A stretch of DNA of 64,000 bases from Hyphomicrobiales bacterium (GTDB lineage Bacteria > Pseudomonadota > Alphaproteobacteria > Rhizobiales > Rhizobiaceae), in contig UBQX01000001.1 in NCBI GenBank assembly GCA_900467685.1, positions 1 to 64,000 on the forward strand, given 5' to 3'. Below the pieces are notes generated by a model. The model had not been told where the DNA came from. It saw nothing but the letters and a program-made list of their open reading frames with translations, and searched no databases. Position 1 is the stretch's first letter; the number at the start of each line of letters is the position of its first letter. The translations under genes and the position numbers were made by a program. This document shows positions 5,925 to 15,150 of this stretch, one piece after another.

Positions 5925-8900
5925 TCAATTCAGTAGGCCGTAGCCCTTTGCAACATAGTCGAGAAGCCGAGAGACAGGCGTGTTCGACGCATTCTTGAAC
6001 ACGATCGAAAACCCGGAATTTGATTTTGCGGTGATGACGTAATAGTCGCCGGTTTGAAGACCTTGAGCAGCAATCGAGATGCCTTGAAGGACCTTGTAAG
6101 GCGGGGTGAAGTTGACCGTGAGGCCACCGGTTCCGACGACGATATCGCTGCCCGAAAGAATGCGATCAGGCATATCGACGCTAATCGAAACGAATTGAAC
6201 AACCGGTGTCACGTCCGTGCGATCGGTCGTCAAGCGCAGGGCGAAGCGGAAGCCGCGGCCGGCGACATCCCCTGTAACCAATTCCTGCCAAGGCGACCAG
6301 ACAGCCGTTCCAGAGGCGGGATCATTCAGCGTGGTGGAGACGAGCACTGAAACATCCCAGTCGCCTGAGATCTCGGGAAAGAAGTTCGTGCGGCCGAAGA
6401 AATCAGACTGGGCGAAGAAATCGTCCGATGCCAGTTCACCATAGGCCAGCAACGAAGCCGACAAACGGCAGCTGTAGACATCCAGCAGATCGACCGGGCT
6501 GGAAAGATAATAGAACCCCTGTGGCTGAAACCCGAGATACTGAAGGAAGAAGTCTGACGGCGCGAAGAAGTCCGTCGCGGCGAAGAAGTTTGCAGCCGAA
6601 TCGAGTCGAAGCTCTGTGCCGGACAACGATACTCGATCTTTCGTTCCACCCCATGTGGTATCGGTCACAACTGCAACGGCGTTGAATGCCGTCAACCCGT
6701 CGATCGAGCTGATGATCGAAGCTGCATTGATCGACGGCAAGCCGGAAAAACCGACGGCCTTGATGAGATACGTTCCCTTGATCGCCGGGATCTGTGCCGT
6801 GTTGCCGGTCACGTTGGTTCGCAGGATCGTTGCAGTTTCCCAGGAGACACCCGTTAGGAGCGGCGAAAAACGGATCTGGTAATAAGCGATCGACGGATCG
6901 GCGACTGCATCCCACTGGAGCACCGCAGCGTCGCTCGTGACCGCAATGCGAAAATCCGAAACGTCGGCCGGGTTTCTGGCGAAAATCACGGCGCTGAAGG
7001 TGCTGCTGGCCCAGTCCGACAGCTCGCCATTGCTGAAGATCGCCCGGACGCGGATATCGTAGTTTCCTGGCGAAAGGCCAGAAATCTCAATGCTTGTCGC
7101 AACGCTCCGGAGAGCCTTCGCCCAGTTGCCCGTCCCGGCCGGCGCATACTGCACGATATAGCTGACAACCGAGCCGACCGAGGGAGCATTCCAGGCTAGA
7201 CGTGCGATCGATGTCGGTGGCGACGTCGTCCAGATGTCCTCCTGCGATGTGAGATCGCGAGGCGCATACGATCGATAGTCGATTAGATCGGCAATGCCTG
7301 TCACGAATTCAGGAATCGAACCGGTATCCGCCTGCATGATTGCCGGTGCATCGTCGACCAGCTCAAGCTTGGCGGTCAAATCGGCCTGCGCCGTTACCGA
7401 CTTCACCCGCAGAACCACGCTTTCGAGCGTATTCTCGCCGAAGAGCACGAGGTCACCAATGCTCGGCAGCGCGCCTGAACCGGAGAGCGAAAAGGCTGTG
7501 AATTCTCCGGCCGCGCCGGCGATCGAGCGTATGATCGACGAACCATCCGCCAGGCGGAAGCGCATCGAATATGTCTCCCCTGCTTGCATGACGAAGGTGT
7601 CGTCGATCGTCACGACATCGGGACCCGCCGAAACCGATTTGACTCGAGCAGATCCTGCGCCCCAAAGCACGGCGTCGTGGTTGACGCGGACACGATCGCC
7701 GCGCGTGCAGACCAGATGTTCGAAGTCGGCATTGAGCGTGTAGACCTCGCGCTGCAAGCGCAGCTGGGCGATATGATAGCGGCCATGGCGCCAGATGAGG
7801 TCGGGATCGGTCACGCCATCGAAATTGATCCCTTCAAACTTGCTGGCATTGGCGACCGAATATCCGTCGTCATAGACGACGCGCTCATCGAGCTGGTAGC
7901 CGTTCTTCGCGTTGATGAAAGAGACGCGGAAACCATGTGGCAGATCCGCATAGGCGCGAGCTGACTGGAAGCCCCAGGAGTTGCGGGGCGAGAAGTGCTG
8001 CACGATCGGCGACGACGCGACGTCCCACACGACGCCCCATTTTCCGTCGCGGATAGAGACTGCAGCTCGGCCGGCTGCCGCGATCATGGTCAGCGTGTCA
8101 TAGACGGATTTCGCATCGGTCGTGACGTAGTCGAAAACGAACCCATTGGCCGTGCAATAGGCGCTCCAGTCCTCAAGAGACTGTAGATCTATCATGCTAT
8201 CGGCGACGGGCCGATCATTTGCGTCGCCCTGAAGCACGTAGCGGAAGTGGTCTGCCGGGTTTCTGGTGTTCTGTTCCGCAATCCAGGCCGCTCCGTTCCA
8301 GGACAGCATGCGCGGCTTGGCGATCATGTTCAGCTTGTCGACCGTCCCTGATAGCGAGTTTGTCGCCTTGATCATGAGATCCATCAGGGTCAGCTTCTTC
8401 GGAAAGTTGACCGGCTTCACCGGGCGGCGGCCGCGCACTGCGATCCAATAGACGGATTCGGAAACCGTATCTCCACCGGAATAGTCGGCGCTGACCTTGC
8501 GCGTCCGAACATCATACTGCCCCGAAGCCACGTTCCAGGCCAGCGTGCGCCTGGCCGCCTGCGGCGAGCTGCTCGTCAGTTCGACAACGCCGGCAGAGAC
8601 CCACGAACCGCTCGATTTCAGAGCATACTGAACCTCGACGGTGACCGTATAGTTGACCCTGTTTCCATCGGATTTCTGGTAGCGGTAAACTCCGTTCGGA
8701 AATGAAAAGTCAACCGAGATGGTCTCGATCTTGTCGGCCGTCGTGCGAAGCGTCCAGTCGTCGGAGTTTTGCAGAAGCACCGATACCGACTCTTCGTAAA
8801 CCGGCGCGGTATAGTAGGTCAGAGCCTGCGAGGTGCTATCGGTGATGATCTCCACCTGCGCACCGTCGAACTTGCTGATGGGCGTTTCGCCGATCTTGAT

Positions 8901-9602
8901 GTCGGAAACATCGACTGTGCCGTAGCCGACGACGAAGAGCATGCGCAGATACTGCTCGTCTCCTGAGATCTCCGTATATTCGCGCGCGCCATAGGGTGGC
9001 GAGATCCTGTGCGTGCCGAAGATGACCGGAACCGGACCATAGCGCCGGGCCGAATTCTGCCCGCCGGCAATCGAATAAAGCGTGCGTGTGCTGTCGCTCT
9101 GCCCAAGGCTGTTGCTCGCAGCGGAGTTTCCGACCGGGAAAAGAGCGTTCAGTGCGAGCGACCCGGCCACCGAGAGACCAACGCCGATCGCGCCGGTAAT
9201 CGCCGTGGCAATCACCGTTCCGCCGACGCCAAGCATCGAGATCAGCGGCGCAGCCAGGATGGGTGCGAGGAAGACGGCTGCGATCGAGACGATGACGCCG
9301 AGAATGGCTCGAAACGCATTCTGCCCTGGAACGACAACGATATTGACGGTCGCGCCCTTTTTCAGTCGAACACGCTGCCACATACGGCGCTCGATCGGGT
9401 GGCCGGAGATCGTGACATAGAGAGACCGTGTGGCGCGGAGACCGTGCAAATCACGGGCAAGATCGATGATCTCGGCAAGCGTAAAGCCTACAGGTGCGGT
9501 GAAATGCAGGCGCTCGCTTTTCAGCGGCGACAGGCGAACCCATACGTCAACGCCGGCGCCCGGTTCGATGATCTCGATATCGTCGATCTTCTCCAGTTTC
9601 AT
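5925..9602 (-). CDS. Central tail-tip protein, lambda gpJ-like (host specificity)
   Basis: At 1225 residues this is the largest phage protein. Residues ~1-170 resemble lambda gpI-type assembly proteins, with hydrophobic stretches such as ILGVIVSIAAVFLAPILAAP, so it may be an I-J fusion. Then comes the gpJ-like hub with YSIAGGQNSARRYGPVPVIFG, and fibronectin-type-III-like domains around residues 800-960 (IARLAWNAPSVGSVVSYIVQY). Near residues 1001-1075 lie short DFF repeats. It should form the tip that contacts the receptor and seals the tape measure. It overlaps the NlpC/P60 gene by four bases. Confidence 0.88.
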   Translation of the reverse strand: MKLEKIDDIEIIEPGAGVDVWVRLSPLKSERLHFTAPVGFTLAEIIDLARDLHGLRATRSLYVTISGHPIERRMWQRVRLKKGATVNIVVVPGQNAFRAILGVIVSIAAVFLAPILAAPLISMLGVGGTVIATAITGAIGVGLSVAGSLALNALFPVGNSAASNSLGQSDSTRTLYSIAGGQNSARRYGPVPVIFGTHRISPPYGAREYTEISGDEQYLRMLFVVGYGTVDVSDIKIGETPISKFDGAQVEIITDSTSQALTYYTAPVYEESVSVLLQNSDDWTLRTTADKIETISVDFSFPNGVYRYQKSDGNRVNYTVTVEVQYALKSSGSWVSAGVVELTSSSPQAARRTLAWNVASGQYDVRTRKVSADYSGGDTVSESVYWIAVRGRRPVKPVNFPKKLTLMDLMIKATNSLSGTVDKLNMIAKPRMLSWNGAAWIAEQNTRNPADHFRYVLQGDANDRPVADSMIDLQSLEDWSAYCTANGFVFDYVTTDAKSVYDTLTMIAAAGRAAVSIRDGKWGVVWDVASSPIVQHFSPRNSWGFQSARAYADLPHGFRVSFINAKNGYQLDERVVYDDGYSVANASKFEGINFDGVTDPDLIWRHGRYHIAQLRLQREVYTLNADFEHLVCTRGDRVRVNHDAVLWGAGSARVKSVSAGPDVVTIDDTFVMQAGETYSMRFRLADGSSIIRSIAGAAGEFTAFSLSGSGALPSIGDLVLFGENTLESVVLRVKSVTAQADLTAKLELVDDAPAIMQADTGSIPEFVTGIADLIDYRSYAPRDLTSQEDIWTTSPPTSIARLAWNAPSVGSVVSYIVQYAPAGTGNWAKALRSVATSIEISGLSPGNYDIRVRAIFSNGELSDWASSTFSAVIFARNPADVSDFRIAVTSDAAVLQWDAVADPSIAYYQIRFSPLLTGVSWETATILRTNVTGNTAQIPAIKGTYLIKAVGFSGLPSINAASIISSIDGLTAFNAVAVVTDTTWGGTKDRVSLSGTELRLDSAANFFAATDFFAPSDFFLQYLGFQPQGFYYLSSPVDLLDVYSCRLSASLLAYGELASDDFFAQSDFFGRTNFFPEISGDWDVSVLVSTTLNDPASGTAVWSPWQELVTGDVAGRGFRFALRLTTDRTDVTPVVQFVSISVDMPDRILSGSDIVVGTGGLTVNFTPPYKVLQGISIAAQGLQTGDYYVITAKSNSGFSIVFKNASNTPVSRLLDYVAKGYGLLN

Positions 9603-9991
9603 GTCCGCCTCCGGAAATATCCGACAAGGCGGAACCGGATGCGCATGTCATCAGCGCGAACAATGTAGGAGCCGGGCTCTCCTTCAGAGTGCAGGATGCG
9701 TGCACCTTTGAGATAGATGCCGACATGGCTCTCGGCACGGCCGGTGCGCATCAGCACAACGTCACCATGCGCCGGTTCTGGCACTTCAACCCAGTGCTCC
9801 GCGCGTTCGTCCTCGATGAGCGCACCGATGTCGCGGCGATGGAAGGAACGGGCCTGCATTTCCGCGACATAGGACGGGATCGGTCGCTTCAGAATATCGC
9901 GATAAAACAGGAAGACGATGCCCCAGCAGTCGGCACCCGAGTAATCCCGGCCGTGCTCGATATAGGGAATACCGATCATACGCCCTTCCAT
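9599..9991 (-). CDS. NlpC/P60 family tail peptidase (lambda gpK-like)
   Basis: 130 residues. The catalytic Cys is C22 in SGADCWG and the catalytic His is H89 in SHVGIYL. In lambda-like tails this enzyme sits between L and J and cleaves peptidoglycan peptides or aids tip assembly. A second ATG at 9979 has a GGAAGG site, so the protein may start four residues later (MIGIPYIEHG). Four-base overlaps with both neighbours indicate a tightly coupled operon. Confidence 0.9.
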   Translation of the reverse strand: MEGRMIGIPYIEHGRDYSGADCWGIVFLFYRDILKRPIPSYVAEMQARSFHRRDIGALIEDERAEHWVEVPEPAHGDVVLMRTGRAESHVGIYLKGARILHSEGEPGSYIVRADDMRIRFRLVGYFRRRT

Positions 9992-10494
9992 CAGAACAAC
10001 CCCGGAAAAGCGCCGGCGGTGAAACTGCCGCCTGGGAAAGGTTCGTTGACGAGCGGATCTGCGACCAGGTCGATCGATACCGATTGTTCCGTGATCTTGG
10101 CATTGCCCAGCTGCAGCCCGGGCATTGCGATCTCTACATGATCGGGAGACGATGCCAGGACAATCTCCACGACGATGGTCGCCGGCGTCGAGATCGAACG
10201 CAGCAAGCCGACCAGCTCGCGCTGGGTATTATCGACCACAAGCTGGATACGTGGCGCGCTGTCGGCCTGGTCGTCGGGCATCGTGAAATCGAACGGCAGC
10301 GTCAGATACTGGTTTCCACGGCTGTTCGTCGCATAGATGAGCGGATCGTCCGAGATCCGTTCGGTGGGATTTGAAGACAGATAAATCGGCGTTGAAAGGT
10401 CAGGATGCGTGATCGTCAGAAGGCAGATCACGACCTCGTCAGTTTCCTGCGAGAATGCGGCAGCCAAAAATCCGGATGAGAGGTTACGGCTCAT
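9991..10494 (-). CDS. Minor tail protein (DUF1833-like, lambda gpL position)
   Basis: 167 residues. The pattern of an early TDEVVICLLTITHPDL segment, a central PFDFTMPDDQADSAPRIQL and a final DPLVNEPFPGG matches the DUF1833 family, found between the tape measure and the NlpC/P60 gene in many siphophages. It should be a baseplate-hub component connecting tube and tip. Confidence 0.8.
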   Translation of the reverse strand: MSRNLSSGFLAAAFSQETDEVVICLLTITHPDLSTPIYLSSNPTERISDDPLIYATNSRGNQYLTLPFDFTMPDDQADSAPRIQLVVDNTQRELVGLLRSISTPATIVVEIVLASSPDHVEIAMPGLQLGNAKITEQSVSIDLVADPLVNEPFPGGSFTAGAFPGLF

Positions 10495-10841
10495 GGCAGC
10501 ACCTCAAGCTGGAAACTGACCCGCCATTGAACGCCGTCGGGCGCCCATGTGTAGGACTTAGGCATCCGCACGAGAAGGTCCGCACCGCCGCGGGGATTGG
10601 GAAACGTAAAGGGTTTCGATCGAGCGGCGATCGTGGTGGCAATGAACGTCTCGAAGGTGGTCAGCTGAGCATCGGTCAGGATCATTGTGCCGTTCATGGT
10701 CGAGACGGCAGCCGTGCTGCGGCGGCGAACCTTTGCGGGTCCGATCGACATTTCCGAGGCGATGAGATTGTCAGGCGACGTTCCCGCGAAATCCTCTCTC
10801 AGAAAGTGTTGTGGCAGAGTGCTTGGCCAGGATGCAGTCAT
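10491..10841 (-). CDS. Minor tail protein (lambda gpM position)
   Basis: 116 residues, beginning WPSTLPQHFLREDF and ending in a beta-rich VQWRVSFQLEVLP. This form and its place after the tape measure are typical of distal tail proteins of Mu-like siphophages. It overlaps both neighbours by four bases. Confidence 0.78.
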   Translation of the reverse strand: MTASWPSTLPQHFLREDFAGTSPDNLIASEMSIGPAKVRRRSTAAVSTMNGTMILTDAQLTTFETFIATTIAARSKPFTFPNPRGGADLLVRMPKSYTWAPDGVQWRVSFQLEVLP

Positions 10842-13800
10842 CGTCTCGACAAGCCCCTGTTGAGACCGAACTGGGACTGCATCGCACGACCAGTGTTAGA
10901 CCCGATCTGCGAGACCTTGTCGGCAACGGCCTCGTCGATCATGACATCGAGCGCGACGCCGTTGGCCGTCGATCTGTCGCGGACCTTCACCGCAGATCCA
11001 TTCCGGTTGATCACGTTGATGACGGGTGCAGCGGCAGTGCCGGCAGGCTGGCCCTGGGATTGAGTTGCCCAGGCGCCCCACGCGTTGTCATTCGCTGAGG
11101 CTGTGACATAGCCACCCGATGCGTAGCCGGCTCGCGCCTGGCGATGCATGGCGTCGAGCGCACCGAGGCCGATCTTGTCAACGGCACGCTTCGAGAAGAC
11201 GAATTCCCCACCGTGGACATAGCCGGCGATCGACTTCTCGTCGATGTTCCCGGTGAATCCGCCATCCGCCCAAAGCCCCGGAATGCCGGAAAGAACCGCA
11301 GACTGAAACTGCGCAGACGAGTTGAAGGCACCGATGCCGACCTTGGTGAACGACCCAAGCAGATCCGCGAGCCCGGAATTTCCACCGGATCTCGCCGAGG
11401 CAAGCGCCTGGCCGAACTGATCGAGACCCGTGCCGAGCTGGTTGAGGCCGTTCGAAGCAGAGTTCAACCCCGAGCCCAGCTTGTTGGTAGCGTCATTTGC
11501 GCCGAACATGCCGCGGCCAAGGGCATCGGATGCGCTGCTTGCGGTCTTGAACGATGTCGACATTTTCGAAACGTCGGCATTGAACCGCGAAACATATTCA
11601 TTGCCGGAGGTGCCCAGCATGTCGCGGCCGAGACCGCTACCGCCAACCGATCCGGGCCCGCCAAACCATGCCTGTGCCGCACCGCTCGGACCATACTTGC
11701 CGACATAACCGCCGAAAACCTTGTCGAACACCGCGTCCTGGGCTGACGGTGAGCCGAGAAACTGGCTGGGCGTCATTGAGTAGCCGAGCGCGCTCTTGGT
11801 CCACGAGGGGACGTTATTGCCCATGACCTGGTATGCGCCGTAGGCACGATCGCCGCTTGCCGTCACCGGGCCGAGCGCGCCGTAGTTCCCGCCGCTCGAT
11901 TCGATGTTCTTGATCGCCTGCCGATAGATCGCCTGTATGTTGTCATTCGCGGCAAGCCCGGAGAGCCCGCTCGTCAAGCTGTTTGTGAGGCCACCGCCTG
12001 CAATGCCACCGTTGATGATGACGCTGGCTGCGTTCACATTCATCGCGCCGATTGACGACGTCGTCATCGAGGAGACGCCGGCGCCACCGAACAAGTTGCC
12101 GATCAGGCCGCCGGCGTCTGAAAGCGTGCCGAGATTGGTACCGAAAAGGACGTTCTTCAGCGGGTTGGTGAAGCCCAGCGTGATGAACGACTTTTCGATA
12201 TCGGCAATCACGGAATTGATCGCGCCTGCCCAGTCGCCAGTCCGGATCGCATCGCCAATTGCGTCGATCGCATTTTCGCCTGTCGACTGAAGCGTATTCC
12301 AGGCATCGTGCAGTCGATCGAGCTTGTTCGATTCATCAGCCATAGCTGCGGCATTGGCGCGGATCTGCTGCGCCTGCTGGCTGGTCGCGGTTATGCCCTG
12401 GTCACGGATCTGCTTCTCAGCCTGGGCCAGTGCCAGGGCGCGCGATCGCGCAGCCTCGCTCTGCCCGATAAGCGAGATCTCGAGTCGGAGCTGCTGAAGG
12501 CTGTCGGCCTGATCACGCAGGATATTCGTCGCCTTGATCGCTTCCTGGAGGCGACCATATTCAGCGGCCGCCTGCTTGATGCGCTCGATCTCGTCGGCCG
12601 AGACGGTCGTTCCGGCTTTCTCGGCGGCAGTCTTCGCCTCTGTCAGGAGACGCAGCTCCATCCGCTGCGCTTCCATCGAGGACGTCGTCTGGCCGATCAG
12701 TGTCAGTTCGAGGCGGGCGCCGGCGAGGGTTTCATCGATCGACCGCATCCGATCGCGCTTGGCATCCGCAAGTTCCTTCTCCGCCTGCGTCTGCGCTAGA
12801 ATTCCGGCATTCTCGATGCGCGTTCGCCGAACATCGGGCGTCTCGGTATCGTTGTACTGAGCTGCGGCTGTTGCCTTGGCTGCTGCCACCTTCTCGGCAA
12901 CTGTCCGCGCCTCAATCTCCTGCACTTGCGCAGCCAGTGCCTGCGCTGTTCTCTTTGCTTCTTGTGCCTGTTGAATCTCGAAGAGGCCAGAAGCGTTCCG
13001 GTCTCCCTGCGCGGTGGTACCTTGAGAGAGTAAAAGACCATTGGGACCGCGGTCGTTGAAGAGCGCTTCGCGGATGCGCTTGAGTTCTTCTAGAGCCTGA
13101 CGCGCATCTCGATACTGGGCGACAAGTTTCGCAAGCTCATCAGCCTGTTTCGCAAATTGTGGGTTGGTTTCTGCGACCCGACCGAGCGTGTCATAGAAGG
13201 CTTCGAAATCAGGTTTTCCTGCTTTTGCCTCTTCACGAAGCTTCTTCAGAGATTCTGCGAACGCAGCATATTTGGCGTCTACGGCGAAATCACCCCCACC
13301 ACGAACATTATTTCGGACAACGCCAACTTCATTGAAGAAATCTAGACCAGCAGTTGTCGAAACCCGCGAAAGCGCCCTTAAATCGGCGGAGGAGCTAACG
13401 GCTAGAATCCGGCTGCTTTCAGCTCCGTAGCCCTTAGCCTTGTCAATCAATGTCCCGTAGCGCTCTTCCAACCTTTTCAAAAGGTCGGCATGTGTCTGAA
13501 GAACGTCGTCAAGCTTCTCTGTTTTGGAACTACTTTCCATCATTGATGAGCCGAACTGAATCGCGGCGGCCGTCGCGGCAGTCAGCCCAACTGTGATCAG
13601 AGAGATCGGGCTGAGTAGTCCCGTGATACCTCCAAGGACCGCAGCACCGGCTTCTTTTGCCGTCATTCCAGCAAAGCCGCCGGCAAGCTGCGAGCCCTGC
13701 TGTAGTCCGACCATGAGCGGGTTCATCCCCATGGCCGATGTCATGGCGATATCCTGGAACTGAAACATCGCATTGGTCGCGGCGAAGTTATTGCCACCCG

Positions 13801-14230
13801 TTCCGCCGGCGCGGATCTCCGCATTCCGCCCCTTGATCGCGTCGATCGAGGCAAGCGTGGCCTGGCGCTGGCGCTGGATCGCCGCGGTCATCTCGTCCGT
13901 GCTGAGAACGCCTTGCGCGGTCAGCGTGCGGATCTCGATGACATTCTGCTTGTACTGGCTGATGACCGCGAAGAGCGGATTGTACTTGGCCCGCAGCTCG
14001 TCGGCCGATCGCCCTGCCATGGCAAGCGCGCCGGACCATTCGCGGATATTATTGTTCGCCGCACTGCCGCCAATACCGACAGAGGTTTCAATGAGCCTTT
14101 GAAGCTTCGTTGAAGCATCGGTGGCCGAAACGCCAATGCCCGAGATTGCAGCCTGCGTTTCCTTCGCCCCAACCTTGGCCTGGCTGGGGTCGATGGTGAC
14201 AGTTGCGGCAATTTTAAGCGGTGCGCCCAT
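10838..14230 (-). CDS. Tail tape measure protein
   Basis: 1130 residues. The N-terminal third is helical with a Gly/Ala-rich hydrophobic stretch (GAAVLGGITGLLSPISLITV). The middle is a long coiled coil rich in Ala, Glu, Gln and Arg (residues ~320-620). The C-terminal half holds a segment like a lysozyme/transglycosylase-type fold (IESSGGNYGALGPVTASGDR, with GAYQVMGNNVPSW), so the protein may also cut peptidoglycan at entry. The gene is preceded by frameshifted chaperones, as in other long-tailed phages. It sets tail length. Confidence 0.9.
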   Translation of the reverse strand: MGAPLKIAATVTIDPSQAKVGAKETQAAISGIGVSATDASTKLQRLIETSVGIGGSAANNNIREWSGALAMAGRSADELRAKYNPLFAVISQYKQNVIEIRTLTAQGVLSTDEMTAAIQRQRQATLASIDAIKGRNAEIRAGGTGGNNFAATNAMFQFQDIAMTSAMGMNPLMVGLQQGSQLAGGFAGMTAKEAGAAVLGGITGLLSPISLITVGLTAATAAAIQFGSSMMESSSKTEKLDDVLQTHADLLKRLEERYGTLIDKAKGYGAESSRILAVSSSADLRALSRVSTTAGLDFFNEVGVVRNNVRGGGDFAVDAKYAAFAESLKKLREEAKAGKPDFEAFYDTLGRVAETNPQFAKQADELAKLVAQYRDARQALEELKRIREALFNDRGPNGLLLSQGTTAQGDRNASGLFEIQQAQEAKRTAQALAAQVQEIEARTVAEKVAAAKATAAAQYNDTETPDVRRTRIENAGILAQTQAEKELADAKRDRMRSIDETLAGARLELTLIGQTTSSMEAQRMELRLLTEAKTAAEKAGTTVSADEIERIKQAAAEYGRLQEAIKATNILRDQADSLQQLRLEISLIGQSEAARSRALALAQAEKQIRDQGITATSQQAQQIRANAAAMADESNKLDRLHDAWNTLQSTGENAIDAIGDAIRTGDWAGAINSVIADIEKSFITLGFTNPLKNVLFGTNLGTLSDAGGLIGNLFGGAGVSSMTTSSIGAMNVNAASVIINGGIAGGGLTNSLTSGLSGLAANDNIQAIYRQAIKNIESSGGNYGALGPVTASGDRAYGAYQVMGNNVPSWTKSALGYSMTPSQFLGSPSAQDAVFDKVFGGYVGKYGPSGAAQAWFGGPGSVGGSGLGRDMLGTSGNEYVSRFNADVSKMSTSFKTASSASDALGRGMFGANDATNKLGSGLNSASNGLNQLGTGLDQFGQALASARSGGNSGLADLLGSFTKVGIGAFNSSAQFQSAVLSGIPGLWADGGFTGNIDEKSIAGYVHGGEFVFSKRAVDKIGLGALDAMHRQARAGYASGGYVTASANDNAWGAWATQSQGQPAGTAAAPVINVINRNGSAVKVRDRSTANGVALDVMIDEAVADKVSQIGSNTGRAMQSQFGLNRGLSRR

Positions 14231-14514
14231 CAGCTTGGTTTCTCGTTCAGCACGGGCAATGCCGCGCCTTCCATCATCTTGAGGTCTGCCCAGGCGGCGT
14301 CTGGAACCTGAAGCCGCCGGGCAATCACGTCACAGGCTGCATAGTCGAGCCCGACCCAGAAGAGACCGCCGAACGTCCCGGCAACCCGCCATTGCGTGTC
14401 ACAGGCGAGGAAGAAAAGAAGAGAGGCCCAGTTTGCTTCTGCGACCTCAAAGTCCTCGTTCTGTTCCTCATCCGGTGTGACATCGATATTCCAGCCCTTG
14501 GCCATTTCAGCCAT
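14230..14514 (-). CDS. Tail assembly chaperone extension (lambda gpT-like)
   Basis: 94 residues from the first ATG (MAEMAKGW). The frame is open without a stop up to the slippery site at 14595..14601, so it is most likely made as the C-terminal part of a -1 frameshift product of the 14592..15002 gene (about 257 residues in total). The Trp-rich segment FWVGLDYAACDVIARRL resembles T-part proteins of Mu-like siphophages. Its stop overlaps the tape measure start. Confidence 0.8.
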   Translation of the reverse strand: MAEMAKGWNIDVTPDEEQNEDFEVAEANWASLLFFLACDTQWRVAGTFGGLFWVGLDYAACDVIARRLQVPDAAWADLKMMEGAALPVLNEKPS

Positions 14515-14591
14515 CTCGGCCGTGATCGGTGTCGGTCTCCTCCGATCGGCGCGGCCGGTGCGCTGTTCTGCCCAGGCAACGGCCGCGTCGA

Positions 14592-15002
14592 TCAGTTTTT
14601 TGAGCGGGCCTTGTCGGCTGTAATTGCGTCCTGATAAGCCGCATCGATCGCCCGGCGGACGAAGTCGTTATCCAGGAGCTGCTCCAGCGCCGCGGCCGAA
14701 AACTCAAACGGCTTCCCGTCGGCCTCGATGCCGCTCCAGCCCTTGATCGCCTCCGCATAGCGTTCGCCGGCAAAGGCATTGATCTTATCACGGATGACCT
14801 TGACGGCTTCCGCGTCCGTTTCCTTCTGCAGCTCTTCGAGCAGCTCTTCACGGCGGCGATCGTTCGCTTCCTGCTGGTCTCGATCGATGATCAGGAAGTC
14901 GACAGTGAATTCGCTCTCCAGCGTTTCACCGGGCTTTTCCGGATGAGGCTCGATCACTTTCACGGGCCAGCGGCAGGTCAGGTTTTTGCGAAGGACGAAC
15001 AT
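14592..15002 (-). CDS. Tail assembly chaperone (lambda gpG-like)
   Basis: 136 residues, acidic and helical, with the segment RDQQEANDRRREELLEELQ. It lies between the tube and the tape measure, the constant place of the G chaperone. The 0-frame stop directly follows an A-AAA-AAC heptamer, so a fraction of ribosomes should shift to -1 and add the downstream T part. It binds the tape measure during tail assembly. Confidence 0.82.
   Translation of the reverse strand: MFVLRKNLTCRWPVKVIEPHPEKPGETLESEFTVDFLIIDRDQQEANDRRREELLEELQKETDAEAVKVIRDKINAFAGERYAEAIKGWSGIEADGKPFEFSAAALEQLLDNDFVRRAIDAAYQDAITADKARSKN
14595..14601 (-). other. Slippery site A-AAA-AAC for -1 ribosomal frameshift
   Basis: On the minus strand the G gene ends TCA AAA AAC TGA. 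The heptamer A-AAA-AAC is in the right phase for a -1 slip. The -1 frame then reads 27 sense codons before the ATG at 14514 and stays open to 14230. This is the classic arrangement of G/GT chaperones in long-tailed phages. Confidence 0.85.
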
Positions 15003-15020
15003 CTTCTTGCCTTTCCGATC

Positions 15021-15149
15021 TCAGACGATCTGGACGTGATGAATAACGAACCAGACGGCCCAGCCAGCGCCGCCGACGAGGGCGATCGCTGCGCAGGCCA
15101 GGCCAAAGATCGCGAGATAGAAAACGGCGCTGAGATCCGGGAAATGCAT
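15021..15149 (-). CDS. Small membrane protein between tube and chaperone genes
   Basis: 42 residues: MHFPDLSAVFYLAIFGLACA opens a single hydrophobic segment, followed by a Trp-containing turn and a basic end. It fills the gap between tail tube and chaperone genes, and its start is immediately beside the tube stop. The ribosome site is weak. It could be a real small protein of unknown role. Confidence 0.45.
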   Translation of the reverse strand: MHFPDLSAVFYLAIFGLACAAIALVGGAGWAVWFVIHHVQIV

Positions 15150-15150
15150 C

